From Pseudomonadota bacterium (lineage in GTDB: Bacteria > Pseudomonadota > Gammaproteobacteria > Burkholderiales > Casimicrobiaceae), in contig JAJXTF010000002.1 in assembly GCA_021784125.1 (NCBI GenBank), positions 1 through 42,260 on the forward strand: a stretch of 42,260 nt of DNA. The letters run 5' to 3'. Below the pieces are notes generated by a model. It was not told the DNA's origin. It saw only the letters and a list, made by a program, of their open reading frames with translations, and ran no database searches. The position numbers were made by a program, and so were the translations under genes. Positions 20,219 to 28,946 of this stretch are shown in pieces (the stretch's first letter is position 1; each line of letters opens with the position of its first letter).

Positions 20219-21138
20219 ATGAACCAACGGGCGTCGCGCGCCGCTTTCGACCGCCGTCGCCTGCTGCCGCGTGTGTTGCGCGGCGTGGGTTCCATCGAAA
20301 GCGACCACGAACCTCGCCGGCGCGGCCGCGAAGGCCCCGATCCTCATTGCACCGACCGGAGCGGCCGGGTTCGGTCGACCCGGCGCCGACGTCGCGATCG
20401 CGCGATCGGGCGTTCTTCCATCGTCTGATCGACCGGGCCGAGGCCGCCGGCTACGAGGCGCCGGTGGTGACCGTGGACATGCCCCTCGGCGGCAAGCGGG
20501 AGCGCGATTACCGCCGCGATTTCGCGCTCCCGTTCGCGTTCACGCTGCGCAACGTCCTGGATCTCGCCTCGCACCCGCGCTGGGCGCTGGCGCTGGCGCG
20601 CCACGGCCTGCCGGTGCTCGAGAACCTGGTGGGACTGGCGAGGGCGGGAAGCGACATCTCGGCCATCGCCTCGTCGGTGGGCCGCGACTACGACAGCGGG
20701 TTCGACTGGCAGGGACTGCTGGCGCTGCGCGAGCGCTGGCGACGCAGGCTCCTGGTCAAGGGCATCCTGCATCCGGCGGATGCCGAGCGCGCCGCGTCCA
20801 TCGGCTGCGACGGCGGCGTCGTCTCGAATCATGACGGCCGGCAGCTGGATGGCGCCGTGGCGTCGCTCGACGCCTTGCCCGCGATCGCGGCCGCCGTCGG
20901 GGATCGCATCGACGTGCTGCTGGACAGCGGCGTGCGCCGCGGTTCCGATATCGTCAAGGCGCTGGCACTCGGTGCGCAAGCGGTGATGATCGGCCGCGCG
21001 ACGCTCTACGGCGCGTCGGTGGCCGGTGAAGCCGGTGCGCGGCGCGCACTCGAGATCCTCGCCGACGAGCTGGCAGGAACGATGCGCCTGTGCGGCGCAA
21101 GCTCGATCGCCCGGATCGACGCCGGTCTCATCGCCTGA
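20219..21138 (+). pseudogene. FMN-dependent alpha-hydroxyacid dehydrogenase (lactate/mandelate dehydrogenase-like), N-terminally truncated, frameshifted and internally deleted
   Basis: Three frames in sequence: NQRASRAAFDRRRLLPRVLRGVGSIE (frame of 20219), ATTNLAGAAAKAPILIAPTGAAGFGRPGADVAIAR (frame of 20271), RDRAFFHRLIDRAEAAGYEAPVVTVDMPLGGKRERDYR...KGILHPADAERAASIGCDGGVVSNHDGRQLDG...LLDSGVRRGSDIVKALALGAQAVMIGRATLYG (frame of 20347). Confidence 0.75.
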
Positions 21139-21268
21139 TCCCGGGCTTTCATCGCGCGCGCAACAAGGCGGGCGCGATCGATGCGCTTCGTGCCCATGCC
21201 GCTTGCGGACCGACGGCCGACGTCGCATCCTTTGCCTTCAGGATCTCCCGCCGCCCGAAGGTGCTCCA

Positions 21269-21991
21269 ATGGCTGCACCCGCACTGACCACCGAGTTCCT
21301 GACGCTCGCGACCGGGGTCTCCGCGTACCTCGCCAAGCCCGGCGGCGTCCCCGGCATCGGCGTCGTGGTCATGATGGAAGCCTTCGGCCTGAATGCCTGG
21401 GTCAAGGGCGTGTGCGAGCGCTTCGCGCGCGCCGGCTACATCGCCATCGCGCCGGATTTCTACCACGGCGAGGCCTTCGAGTATTCGGATCGCGATCGCG
21501 CCATCGCACGCCTGAACGACATCGACGACGACACGGCGATGCAGGAGACCGGCGCGGCGCTCGACGCGCTGGTCGCCCAGGGCGCGCGCGACGGGCGGCT
21601 CGCCATCATCGGCTTCTGCATGGGCGGGCGGCTGGCGTTCCTCGCGAATGCCGTCCACGGGTCGCGTCTCGCGGCATCGGTGTCGTTCTACGGCGGCGGC
21701 ATCGCGCCGCTGGAACCCCGGGGCAGGCGCAAGCCACTGCTCGACCGCGCGCAGGACCTGAAGGCGCCGCAGCTGCTGGTGTACGGGGCGAAGGATCCAT
21801 CGATCGCCAGCGACGAACACGCGCGGCTTGCCAAGGCGCTGTCCGATGCCAATCGCCGCTACACCCTGGCCGTTCTCCCCGACGCGGGACACGCCTTCGC
21901 AACGGCCGATCGCGAAAGCTACGTTCCCGAGGCCGCCGAGGCGGCCTGGCGCATCGCTTTCGCTTTCCTCGTCGACAGCGTCATGCATTGA
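21269..21991 (+). CDS. dienelactone hydrolase family protein
   Basis: IGVVVMMEAFGLNAWVKGVCERFARAGYIAIAPDFYHGE...LAIIGFCMGGRLAFL...PDAGHAFA: DLH family with GFCMGG nucleophile elbow. Confidence 0.9.
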   Translation: MAAPALTTEFLTLATGVSAYLAKPGGVPGIGVVVMMEAFGLNAWVKGVCERFARAGYIAIAPDFYHGEAFEYSDRDRAIARLNDIDDDTAMQETGAALDALVAQGARDGRLAIIGFCMGGRLAFLANAVHGSRLAASVSFYGGGIAPLEPRGRRKPLLDRAQDLKAPQLLVYGAKDPSIASDEHARLAKALSDANRRYTLAVLPDAGHAFATADRESYVPEAAEAAWRIAFAFLVDSVMH

Positions 21992-22138
21992 CGATCGCGG
22001 CCGGCCGGCGCGTTGCGCGACACCCCGTCCGGGCGCCGTCGATTCGCGCGCCAGTACCGGCCGATTCATCGGCAGCGTAGAATCCGCGCTTTTTCCAGTG
22101 CTGCGGCCCGGGCGCCGACGCCGGAACGGAGAATTCCG

Positions 22139-22894
22139 ATGGGTGGAAGGCTGGCAGGCAAGTCCGCGCTGATCACGGCCGCAGGCCAGGGCATCGGGCG
22201 CGCCACGGCGATCGCGATGGCGCAGGAAGGCGCAGCAGTGCTCGCGACCGACGTCGACGGCGATGCGCTGGCAAGCCTGCAGGGCATCCCGAACATCGGC
22301 ACCCGCCGCCTCGACGTGCTGGACGACGCCGCGGTCGCGGCGACGATCGAGTCCCTGCCGCCGCTGCAGATCCTGTTCAACTGCGCCGGCTACGTCCACC
22401 ATGGATCGATCCTCGAATGCGCGCCCAAGGACTGGGAGTTCAGCTTCAACCTGAACGTGCGCGCGATGTACGTCGCGACCCGCGCGGCGCTGCCGAGGAT
22501 GCTCGCCCATCACGAGGCGACCGGACAGGGCGCATCGATCGTCAACATGTCGTCGATCGCGAGTTCGATCAAGGGCTTGCCGAACCGCTTCGTCTACGGC
22601 ACGACGAAGGCCGCAGTCATCGGTCTGACCAAGTCGATCGCCGCCGACTACGTCCAGAAGGGAATTCGCTGTAACGCGATCGCGCCGGGCACCGTCGACA
22701 CGCCGTCGCTCGCGCAGCGGATCAACGCGTTTCCCGACCCGGCCGAGGCGCGACGCATGTTCATCGCGCGCCAGCCGATGGGCCGACTCGCGACCGCCGA
22801 GGAAATCGCGCCGCTGGTCGTATTCCTGGCGTCCGACGAAGCCGCATTCGTCACGGGCAACACCTATTCCTGCGATGGCGGGATGACTATCTGA
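22139..22894 (+). CDS. SDR family oxidoreductase (sugar-acid / 3-hydroxyacid dehydrogenase-like)
   Basis: GKSALITAAGQGIGRATAIAMAQEGAAVLATDVD...FNCAGYVHHG...SSIASSIKGLPNRFVYGTTKAAVIGLTKSIAAD...FVTGNTYSCDGGMTI. Confidence 0.92.
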   Translation: MGGRLAGKSALITAAGQGIGRATAIAMAQEGAAVLATDVDGDALASLQGIPNIGTRRLDVLDDAAVAATIESLPPLQILFNCAGYVHHGSILECAPKDWEFSFNLNVRAMYVATRAALPRMLAHHEATGQGASIVNMSSIASSIKGLPNRFVYGTTKAAVIGLTKSIAADYVQKGIRCNAIAPGTVDTPSLAQRINAFPDPAEARRMFIARQPMGRLATAEEIAPLVVFLASDEAAFVTGNTYSCDGGMTI

Positions 22895-22905
22895 GGAGAA
22901 ATTCG

Positions 22906-23766
22906 ATGAAACTCGTACGTTACGGACCGGCAGGGCGCGAGAAGCCCGGCATGATCGACGCCGATGGCGTCCTGCGCGACCTCTCGCGCAAGGTGAAGGA
23001 CATCGATGCCGAGGCGCTCGCGCCGGCCTCGCTCGCCGCACTGCGCAAGCTCGACCCGAAGCGCCTGCCCGCCGTCAAGGGCCGCCCGCGCCTCGGGGCC
23101 TGCGTCGCGACGCCGCCGAAGTTCGTCGCGATCGGGCTCAACTTCGCCGACCACGCGAAGGAAGCGGGCGTGCCCATTCCCGAGCATCCGGTCGTGTTCT
23201 TCAAGGCCGAGACGTCGATCTGCGGCCCGAACGACAACACGATCACGCCCAAGGATTCGACGCAGCTCGACTACGAAATCGAGCTCGGCGTCGTCATCGG
23301 GCGCAAGGCCCGCCACGTCGCGGTCAAGGACGCGCTGCGCTACGTCGCCGGCTATTGCGTGATCAACGACGTTTCCGAACGCGATTTCCAGCTGAAGCGC
23401 GGGGCGTCGCAGTGGGGCAAGGGCAAGGGCTGCGACAGCTTCGGTCCGATCGGTCCCTGGCTGGTGACGACCGACGAGATCAAGGATCCGCAGAAACTCG
23501 ACATGTGGCTCGACGTCAACGGGCAGCCGCGCCAGCGGGGCAACACGAAGACGATGATCTTCGGCGTCGCCGAGCTCGTCGCCGACGTCTCGCGCTACAT
23601 GACGCTGCTCCCGGGTGACGTGATCACCACCGGCACGCCGCCGGGCGTGGCGCTGGGCATGAAGGAGCCGAAGGGCTGGCTCAAGCCCGGCGACATCGTC
23701 ACCTGCGGCATCTCCGGCCTGGGCGAACAGCGCCAGAAGATCGTGCCGTTCAAGGGCCGCGCCTAG
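22906..23766 (+). CDS. fumarylacetoacetate hydrolase family protein (2,4-diketo-3-deoxy sugar acid hydrolase-like)
   Basis: MKLVRYGPAGREKPGMIDADGVLRDLS...FVAIGLNFADHAKEAGVPIPEHPVVFFK...LDYEIELGVVIGRKA...GDVITTGTPPGVALGMKEPKGWLKPGDIV. Confidence 0.92.
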   Translation: MKLVRYGPAGREKPGMIDADGVLRDLSRKVKDIDAEALAPASLAALRKLDPKRLPAVKGRPRLGACVATPPKFVAIGLNFADHAKEAGVPIPEHPVVFFKAETSICGPNDNTITPKDSTQLDYEIELGVVIGRKARHVAVKDALRYVAGYCVINDVSERDFQLKRGASQWGKGKGCDSFGPIGPWLVTTDEIKDPQKLDMWLDVNGQPRQRGNTKTMIFGVAELVADVSRYMTLLPGDVITTGTPPGVALGMKEPKGWLKPGDIVTCGISGLGEQRQKIVPFKGRA

Positions 23767-23775
23767 GACGCCCCC

Positions 23776-23808
23776 GCATCGCGGGCCGCGAGCGACGGCC
23801 TGCGATGC
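23776..23808. terminator. 13-bp hairpin immediately after the FAH gene
   Basis: GCATCGCGGGCCG-CGAGCGA-CGGCCTGCGATGC (one G-U pair), 9 bp after the FAH stop codon. Confidence 0.55.
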
Positions 23809-23903
23809 CCCTGCGGCGGGTCGCGCAAGCACCCGCGGCGCAGCGCGCAGCACCGAATCGCACGGGACCGAACCGATAGGCCCGAAATGCGATCATACGG
23901 TCG

Positions 23904-24887
23904 ATGATCGATTCCACCCGCATCCCGTCGTCCGAGGCGGACCTCCATCCGGAATGCACGCCGCACGCGAGCGGCATGCTCGCCCTGGACCGGCGCCACA
24001 CGATGTACTGGGAGACCTGCGGCAACGCGTCCGGGCTGCCGATCCTGTTCCTGCACGGCGGGCCCGGGGGCGGCAGCCTCCCGCATCACCGGCGCTTCTA
24101 CGATCCGGCGCAGTGGCGCATCGTCGTCTACGACCAGCGCGGCGCGGGCCGCTCGACGCCGATCGCCGACATCTCCGACAACACCACCGCGCATCTCGTC
24201 GACGACATCGAGCGCCTGCGCCGGCACCTGGGCATCGAGCGCTGGGTGCTGTTCGGCGGGTCCTGGGGCTCGACGCTTGCACTCGCCTACGCCGAGGCAC
24301 ATCCCGAGCGCGCGCTGGGGCTCATCCTGCGCGGGATATTCCTCGCCACGCGGCGCGAGATCCGCTGGTTCATCGACGGCATGCGCCAGTTCTTCCCGGA
24401 GGCCTGGCACGATTTCGCGCATTTCCTGCCGCCCCCGGAACGCGACGACCTGCTGGCGAGCTACCACCGCCGGCTCACCGATGCCGACCCGGCCGTGCAC
24501 CTGCCTGCCGCCCGCGCCTGGGACCGCTACGAAAGCGCGTGCTCGACGCTCCTCCCGCGCCAGGACATCGGACGCATCGACGACGGTGCGGCATCGCTCG
24601 CGATCGCGCGCATCGAGGCGCACTACTTCGTCCACGACGCATTCCTCGCGCCGGACCAGATCATCGCCAACATCCCGCGCATCTCGCACCTCCCATGCAC
24701 GATCGTGCAGGGCCGCTACGACGTCGTCTGCCCGCCGGTCAGCGCGCTGGCGCTCGCGCAGGCATGGCCCGACGCCGAGTGCATCGTCGTGCCCGACGCG
24801 GGACATTCGGTGCGCGAGCCCGGGATCGCGCGCGAGCTGGTCGGGGCGGTCCGCCGGATGCGCGCGCGCTTCGAGAAGGCGCGATGA
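23904..24887 (+). CDS. pip: proline iminopeptidase
   Basis: MLALDRRHTMYWETCGNASGLPILFLHGGPGGGSLPHHRRFYDPAQWRIVVYDQRGAGRSTP...VLFGGSWGSTLALAYAEAHPERALGLILRGIFL: S33 peptidase. Confidence 0.93.
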   Translation: MIDSTRIPSSEADLHPECTPHASGMLALDRRHTMYWETCGNASGLPILFLHGGPGGGSLPHHRRFYDPAQWRIVVYDQRGAGRSTPIADISDNTTAHLVDDIERLRRHLGIERWVLFGGSWGSTLALAYAEAHPERALGLILRGIFLATRREIRWFIDGMRQFFPEAWHDFAHFLPPPERDDLLASYHRRLTDADPAVHLPAARAWDRYESACSTLLPRQDIGRIDDGAASLAIARIEAHYFVHDAFLAPDQIIANIPRISHLPCTIVQGRYDVVCPPVSALALAQAWPDAECIVVPDAGHSVREPGIARELVGAVRRMRARFEKAR

Positions 24888-26194
24888 CATCGGACGGCGA
24901 CTGGGCGCTGCGCAGCCGCAATGCGGTCTGGCACCCCTGCACGCAGATGAAGCAACACGAGCAGGCACCGCCGATCGCGATCGCGCGCGCGGCCGGGGCG
25001 TGGCTCTACGACTACGACGGGCGCCGCTACCTCGACGCGGTCGGATCGTGGTGGGTCAACCTGTTCGGGCATGCCAACCCGCGCATCAACGCGGCGCTGA
25101 CCGCGCAGCTCGCCGAGCTCGAGCACGTGATGCTCGCCGGTTTCACCCACCGCCCGGTCGTCGAGCTGTCCGAACGATTGTCGGCGCTGGCACCCGCGGG
25201 ACTGTCGCACGCGTTCTATGCCTCGGACGGCGCGTCGGCGACCGAGATCGCGCTGAAGATGAGCTTCCACTACTGGAAACAGCAAGGCGCCGCGGGCAAG
25301 ACGCATTACGCGCGACTCGCCGGCGGCTACCACGGGGAGACGGTCGGTGCGCTCGCGGTGACCGACGTCGCGCTGTTCCGCGACGCCTACGCCCCGCTGC
25401 TGCGCGCGCACCCGGTGCTGCCCTCGCCCGCCGCCCGCGCCGGCCACCGCGACGACGCGGAAGGCGCCGTCGACGCCGCGCTCGCCGCGCTCGAGGCGTT
25501 CCTCGCGCAGCACCATGCGAGCACGGCGGCGCTGATCGTCGAGCCGCTGGTGCAGGGCGCCGCCGGCATGGCGATGTATGCGCCACGCTACCTCGTGCGC
25601 GCCCGCGAGCTCACCGCAGGCCATGGAGTCCACCTGATCGCCGACGAGATCATGACGGGCTTCGGTCGCACCGGCAGCTTCTTCGCCTGCGAGCAGGCCG
25701 CGATCACGCCGGATTTCCTGTGCCTGTCCAAGGGCATCACCGGCGGCTACCTGCCGCTGTCCTGCGTGCTCGCGACCGACGACGTGTACCGGGCGTTCTA
25801 CGCCGACGAGCTGGCGCAGGGCTTCCTGCATTCGCATTCCTACACCGGCAATGCGCTGGCCTGCCGCGCGGCACTCGCGGTGCTCGACATCTTCCGCGAC
25901 GACGACGTCATTGCCGCGAACCGCGACAAGGCGTTGCGCTGGGGACGGATGGCGCAGCCGATCGCCGCGCATCCACGGGTGCGCAACTTCCGCCAATGCG
26001 GGATGATCATCGCTTTCGACGTGGAGGCGGCGGAGGCCGGCTTCGCCCGCAGCTTCGCCGCCGAAGCGCTGGCGCGCGAGCTCGTGTTGCGCCCGATCGG
26101 CAACACGGTCTACTTCATGCCGCCCTACGTCGTCAGCGATGCGGACTTCGCGCTGCTGGTCGAGCGCACGCTCGGAATCATCGACCGTCGATGA
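24884..26194 (+). CDS. bioA: adenosylmethionine--8-amino-7-oxononanoate transaminase
   Basis: WHPCTQMKQHEQAPPIAIARAAGAWLYDYDGRRYLDAVGSWWVNLFGHANPRIN...LIADEIMTGFGRTGSFFACEQAAITPDFLCLSKGITGGYLPLS: BioA motifs. Confidence 0.95.
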   Translation: MTSDGDWALRSRNAVWHPCTQMKQHEQAPPIAIARAAGAWLYDYDGRRYLDAVGSWWVNLFGHANPRINAALTAQLAELEHVMLAGFTHRPVVELSERLSALAPAGLSHAFYASDGASATEIALKMSFHYWKQQGAAGKTHYARLAGGYHGETVGALAVTDVALFRDAYAPLLRAHPVLPSPAARAGHRDDAEGAVDAALAALEAFLAQHHASTAALIVEPLVQGAAGMAMYAPRYLVRARELTAGHGVHLIADEIMTGFGRTGSFFACEQAAITPDFLCLSKGITGGYLPLSCVLATDDVYRAFYADELAQGFLHSHSYTGNALACRAALAVLDIFRDDDVIAANRDKALRWGRMAQPIAAHPRVRNFRQCGMIIAFDVEAAEAGFARSFAAEALARELVLRPIGNTVYFMPPYVVSDADFALLVERTLGIIDRR

Positions 26195-27642
26195 CGCGGC
26201 CAACCTTCGCCGGGGCCATCGGCCTCGCCGCCCTGCTCTGCAGCGTCGCGACGCAGGCAGCGATGCCGCGCGAGATCCGGCGCGCCTTCCTCGACGCGGG
26301 CGTCCCGATGACCCACGTGTCGATCGTCGTGCAGGACACGGCGAAGCCGCGGCCGATGTTCGTCTACGACCCCGACCGGCCGCGCAATCCAGCGTCGGTG
26401 ATGAAGCTCGTCACCACGTACAGCGCGCTCGAGCTCCTCGGCCGCGACTACCGCTGGAAGACCGAGGCCTACCTGGGCGGGCCGCTGGAGAACGGGGTGC
26501 TGCGGGGGAACCTGATCCTCAAGGGCTACGGCGACCCGAAGATCACCAAGGAGCAGTGGCAGGCCTTCATCGCGGCGCTCCGGGAAAAGGGCCTCGATTC
26601 GATCAGCGGCGACCTCGTGCTGGACCGGAGCTACTTCGCGCTGCCCCGCTACGACCCGGCGGCGTTCGACCACGAGCCGCGCAAGCCCTACAACGTCGGG
26701 CCCGACGCGCTGCTCGTCAATTTCAAGGCGCTGCAGCTGAAGTTCGCGCCGGACCCGGCGACCGCGAAAGTCGAGGTTTCGATCGATCCGCCGCTGCCCG
26801 GCGTCGTCCTGAAGCGGGCGCCGACGCTCGTCGACGCCGGTGACTGCGGCGACTGGCGGGCGGCGATGCAGCCCGCATTCGACGACCGCGGCGATCGCGC
26901 GTCGTTGCGGTTTGCCGGCGGCTACCCGGCGAGCTGCGGCGAGCGCGACTGGTGGATCTCGCTGCTCGACCACGCTCACTACGTACAGGCGATGTTCGAG
27001 GCTTATTTCCGCGCGGCCGGCGGCCATTTCGACGGCGGCGTGAAGGCGGGACGCGTTCCGCAAGGCGCCACGCCCTTCGCCACTCTCGAATCGCCTCCGC
27101 TCTACGACATCGTGCGCGACGTCAACAAGCTGTCCAACAACGTGATGGCGCGCCAGATCTTCCTGACGCTCGCGACGACGGCGGGCCCGCCGCCGGCAAC
27201 CCCGGCCAGGGCCGCCGTGGCCATCCGCCGCTTCCTCGCCGCGCACAAGCTCGCGATGCCCGGACTGGTCCTCGAGAACGGATCGGGACTGTCGCGCAGG
27301 GAGCGCACGACGGCCCGGGGGCTCAACCGGCTGCTGGTGGCTGCGAGCCGCAGCGGAGTGCGCGACGAGTTCGCGAGCTCGCTTCCCGTCGCGGCGACCG
27401 ACGGCACGCTCGAGCGGCGTTTCCGCGACGATGGCGTCGCCGGACAGGCGCTGCTGAAGACCGGCACGCTCGAAGGCGTGCGTGCCATCGCGGGCTACGT
27501 GATCGACCGCTCGGGCCGCTGGTTCTCCATCGTCGCGCTGGTCAACGACCCGGATGCCGGCCGCGCCGCGCCTGCCCTCGACTACCTGGTGCAGTGGATC
27601 TACGACAACGGCGCGAGCTTCGAGGCGGCCCTGCGACGCTGA
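26191..27642 (+). CDS. dacB: D-alanyl-D-alanine carboxypeptidase/endopeptidase (PBP4 type)
   Basis: Signal peptide, then PASVMKLVTTYSALELLG (SxxK), NKLSNNVMARQIFL (SxN), and LLKTGTLEGVRAIAGYV (KTG): peptidase S13. Confidence 0.93.
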   Translation: MTRPTFAGAIGLAALLCSVATQAAMPREIRRAFLDAGVPMTHVSIVVQDTAKPRPMFVYDPDRPRNPASVMKLVTTYSALELLGRDYRWKTEAYLGGPLENGVLRGNLILKGYGDPKITKEQWQAFIAALREKGLDSISGDLVLDRSYFALPRYDPAAFDHEPRKPYNVGPDALLVNFKALQLKFAPDPATAKVEVSIDPPLPGVVLKRAPTLVDAGDCGDWRAAMQPAFDDRGDRASLRFAGGYPASCGERDWWISLLDHAHYVQAMFEAYFRAAGGHFDGGVKAGRVPQGATPFATLESPPLYDIVRDVNKLSNNVMARQIFLTLATTAGPPPATPARAAVAIRRFLAAHKLAMPGLVLENGSGLSRRERTTARGLNRLLVAASRSGVRDEFASSLPVAATDGTLERRFRDDGVAGQALLKTGTLEGVRAIAGYVIDRSGRWFSIVALVNDPDAGRAAPALDYLVQWIYDNGASFEAALRR

Positions 27643-27675
27643 AGCGGCCCGCACCGGCATTGCTTTCGCTCGGCG

Positions 27676-27713
27676 CCCTCTCCCACTTCGTGGGAGAGGG
27701 TCGCGGCGAGGGA
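27676..27713. repeat. REP-like palindromic element between convergent genes
   Basis: CCCTCTCCCAC-TTC-GTGGGAGAGGG perfect 11-bp stem (27676-27700) followed by TCGCGGCGAGGGA, located between the dacB and DUF4870-like stop codons. Confidence 0.6.
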
Positions 27714-27718
27714 AGATC

Positions 27719-28159
27719 CTAGATGCCCGGTACCGGCCGGCTGTCATGGAACAGCAGGTAGCCGCGCACCACACGGTAGATGACCCAGATCGTGTCGGCC
27801 GCCCAGATCGCGAACGCGATCGGGATGCCGATGAGGATCAGCCCCAGCGTGACGAAGACCAGTGCGCCGACCATCGCCCACAGCAGCGACCACCAGAACG
27901 TCCGGATCTGCCAGGTGAAGTGGGATGCGAGCCAGCTGCCCGCCGCCTCGTCGCGCTTCACGTGGGCGATGATGATCGCAACGATGCCGACCACGCCCAT
28001 CAGCGGCGCGAACAGCGGGAAGCCGTGCGAAGCGACGCCGATCAGCGCGGCGATGGCGAACAGCGCGTAGACGAGCAGCGCCGCGTTGATCGGCAGCGGG
28101 CGTGACGCGCCGGACGGCGTCGGGGTCGCGGGGGAAACCGGTGCGGGAAAGTCGGCCAT
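27719..28159 (-). CDS. DUF4870-like membrane protein
   Basis: MADFPAPVSP...NAALLVYALFAIAALIGVASHGFPLFAPLMGVVGIVAIIIAHVKRDEAAGSWLASHFTWQIRTFWWSLL...: DUF4870-like topology. Confidence 0.78.
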   Translation of the reverse strand: MADFPAPVSPATPTPSGASRPLPINAALLVYALFAIAALIGVASHGFPLFAPLMGVVGIVAIIIAHVKRDEAAGSWLASHFTWQIRTFWWSLLWAMVGALVFVTLGLILIGIPIAFAIWAADTIWVIYRVVRGYLLFHDSRPVPGI

Positions 28160-28272
28160 CGAAATCTCCCTGGTGACATTTACACGCCGCGCGTCGGCGC
28201 CCGTTACGTCCCCATAGATTGGGGGAGCCCGTACCCGTATCAAGCAGGGCGGCCGCCGGGACCGCGCAGCCG

Positions 28273-28746
28273 TCAGTACCGCGCCCCGTCCTTGTGTGCG
28301 GCAAACGTGCCGTTCTCGTCGGTCACCCACATCAGGTCGTCGTCCGGATAGAACGCGTTGTCGCCGTCGATCCTGCTGCCGACCTCGACGTAGCGCGCCG
28401 CAACCGCGCCCCGGTTCAGGAAATGGTGAGCGTCGCGCTTGCCTGCCGGATATCCGGCGCAGTCGCCCGCGCGCAGGACCTGCTCGCCGGCCTCGGTGAC
28501 CAGCACGACCTCGCCCTCGAGGACGTAGACGAACTCGTCTTCCAGCGTATGCCAGTGCCGCAATGCGGATTGACCGCCGGGGCCCAGTGTCACGAGGTTC
28601 ACGCCGAAGCGCGTGAGTCCGCAGGCGTCGCCCAGGCGCCGCTTGCTGCGGTCGCCCACGCGTGAACGAAACGGCTCGGGATAGGTCGATCCGCGGATCT
28701 CGGCCACGGATTGCGGGTCAAGTGCGGGAAGATTCAGTCTGGCCAT
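28273..28746 (-). CDS. cupin domain-containing protein
   Basis: GLTRFGVNLVTLGPGGQSALRHWHTLEDEFVYVLEGEVVLVTEAGEQVLRAGDCAGYPAGKRDAHHFLN: cupin motifs 1 and 2. Confidence 0.88.
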   Translation of the reverse strand: MARLNLPALDPQSVAEIRGSTYPEPFRSRVGDRSKRRLGDACGLTRFGVNLVTLGPGGQSALRHWHTLEDEFVYVLEGEVVLVTEAGEQVLRAGDCAGYPAGKRDAHHFLNRGAVAARYVEVGSRIDGDNAFYPDDDLMWVTDENGTFAAHKDGARY

Positions 28747-28946
28747 GGCGGGAACGCTTCGGCAATGAACGCTGCCCGCATGACAGCATGCTTCGCGAGG
28801 GGGCGCAAGCGAGGTGCCGGCCGGAGGCACCGCCGCGCGCGCCTTTCCCGAATCCGATTCCCGGCCGCTATAATGGGCTCGACCGCGAGTTCCGCGACCC
28901 AGGCGGAAGGCATGGCGGTCCGACAACCAATCAGAAGGAGTCGAGC

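Noticed and set aside
24277-26190. N-terminal 638 aa of the 24277-27642 ORF
   Set aside because: Out-of-frame read-through of pip and bioA. Only the dacB part from 26191 is real.
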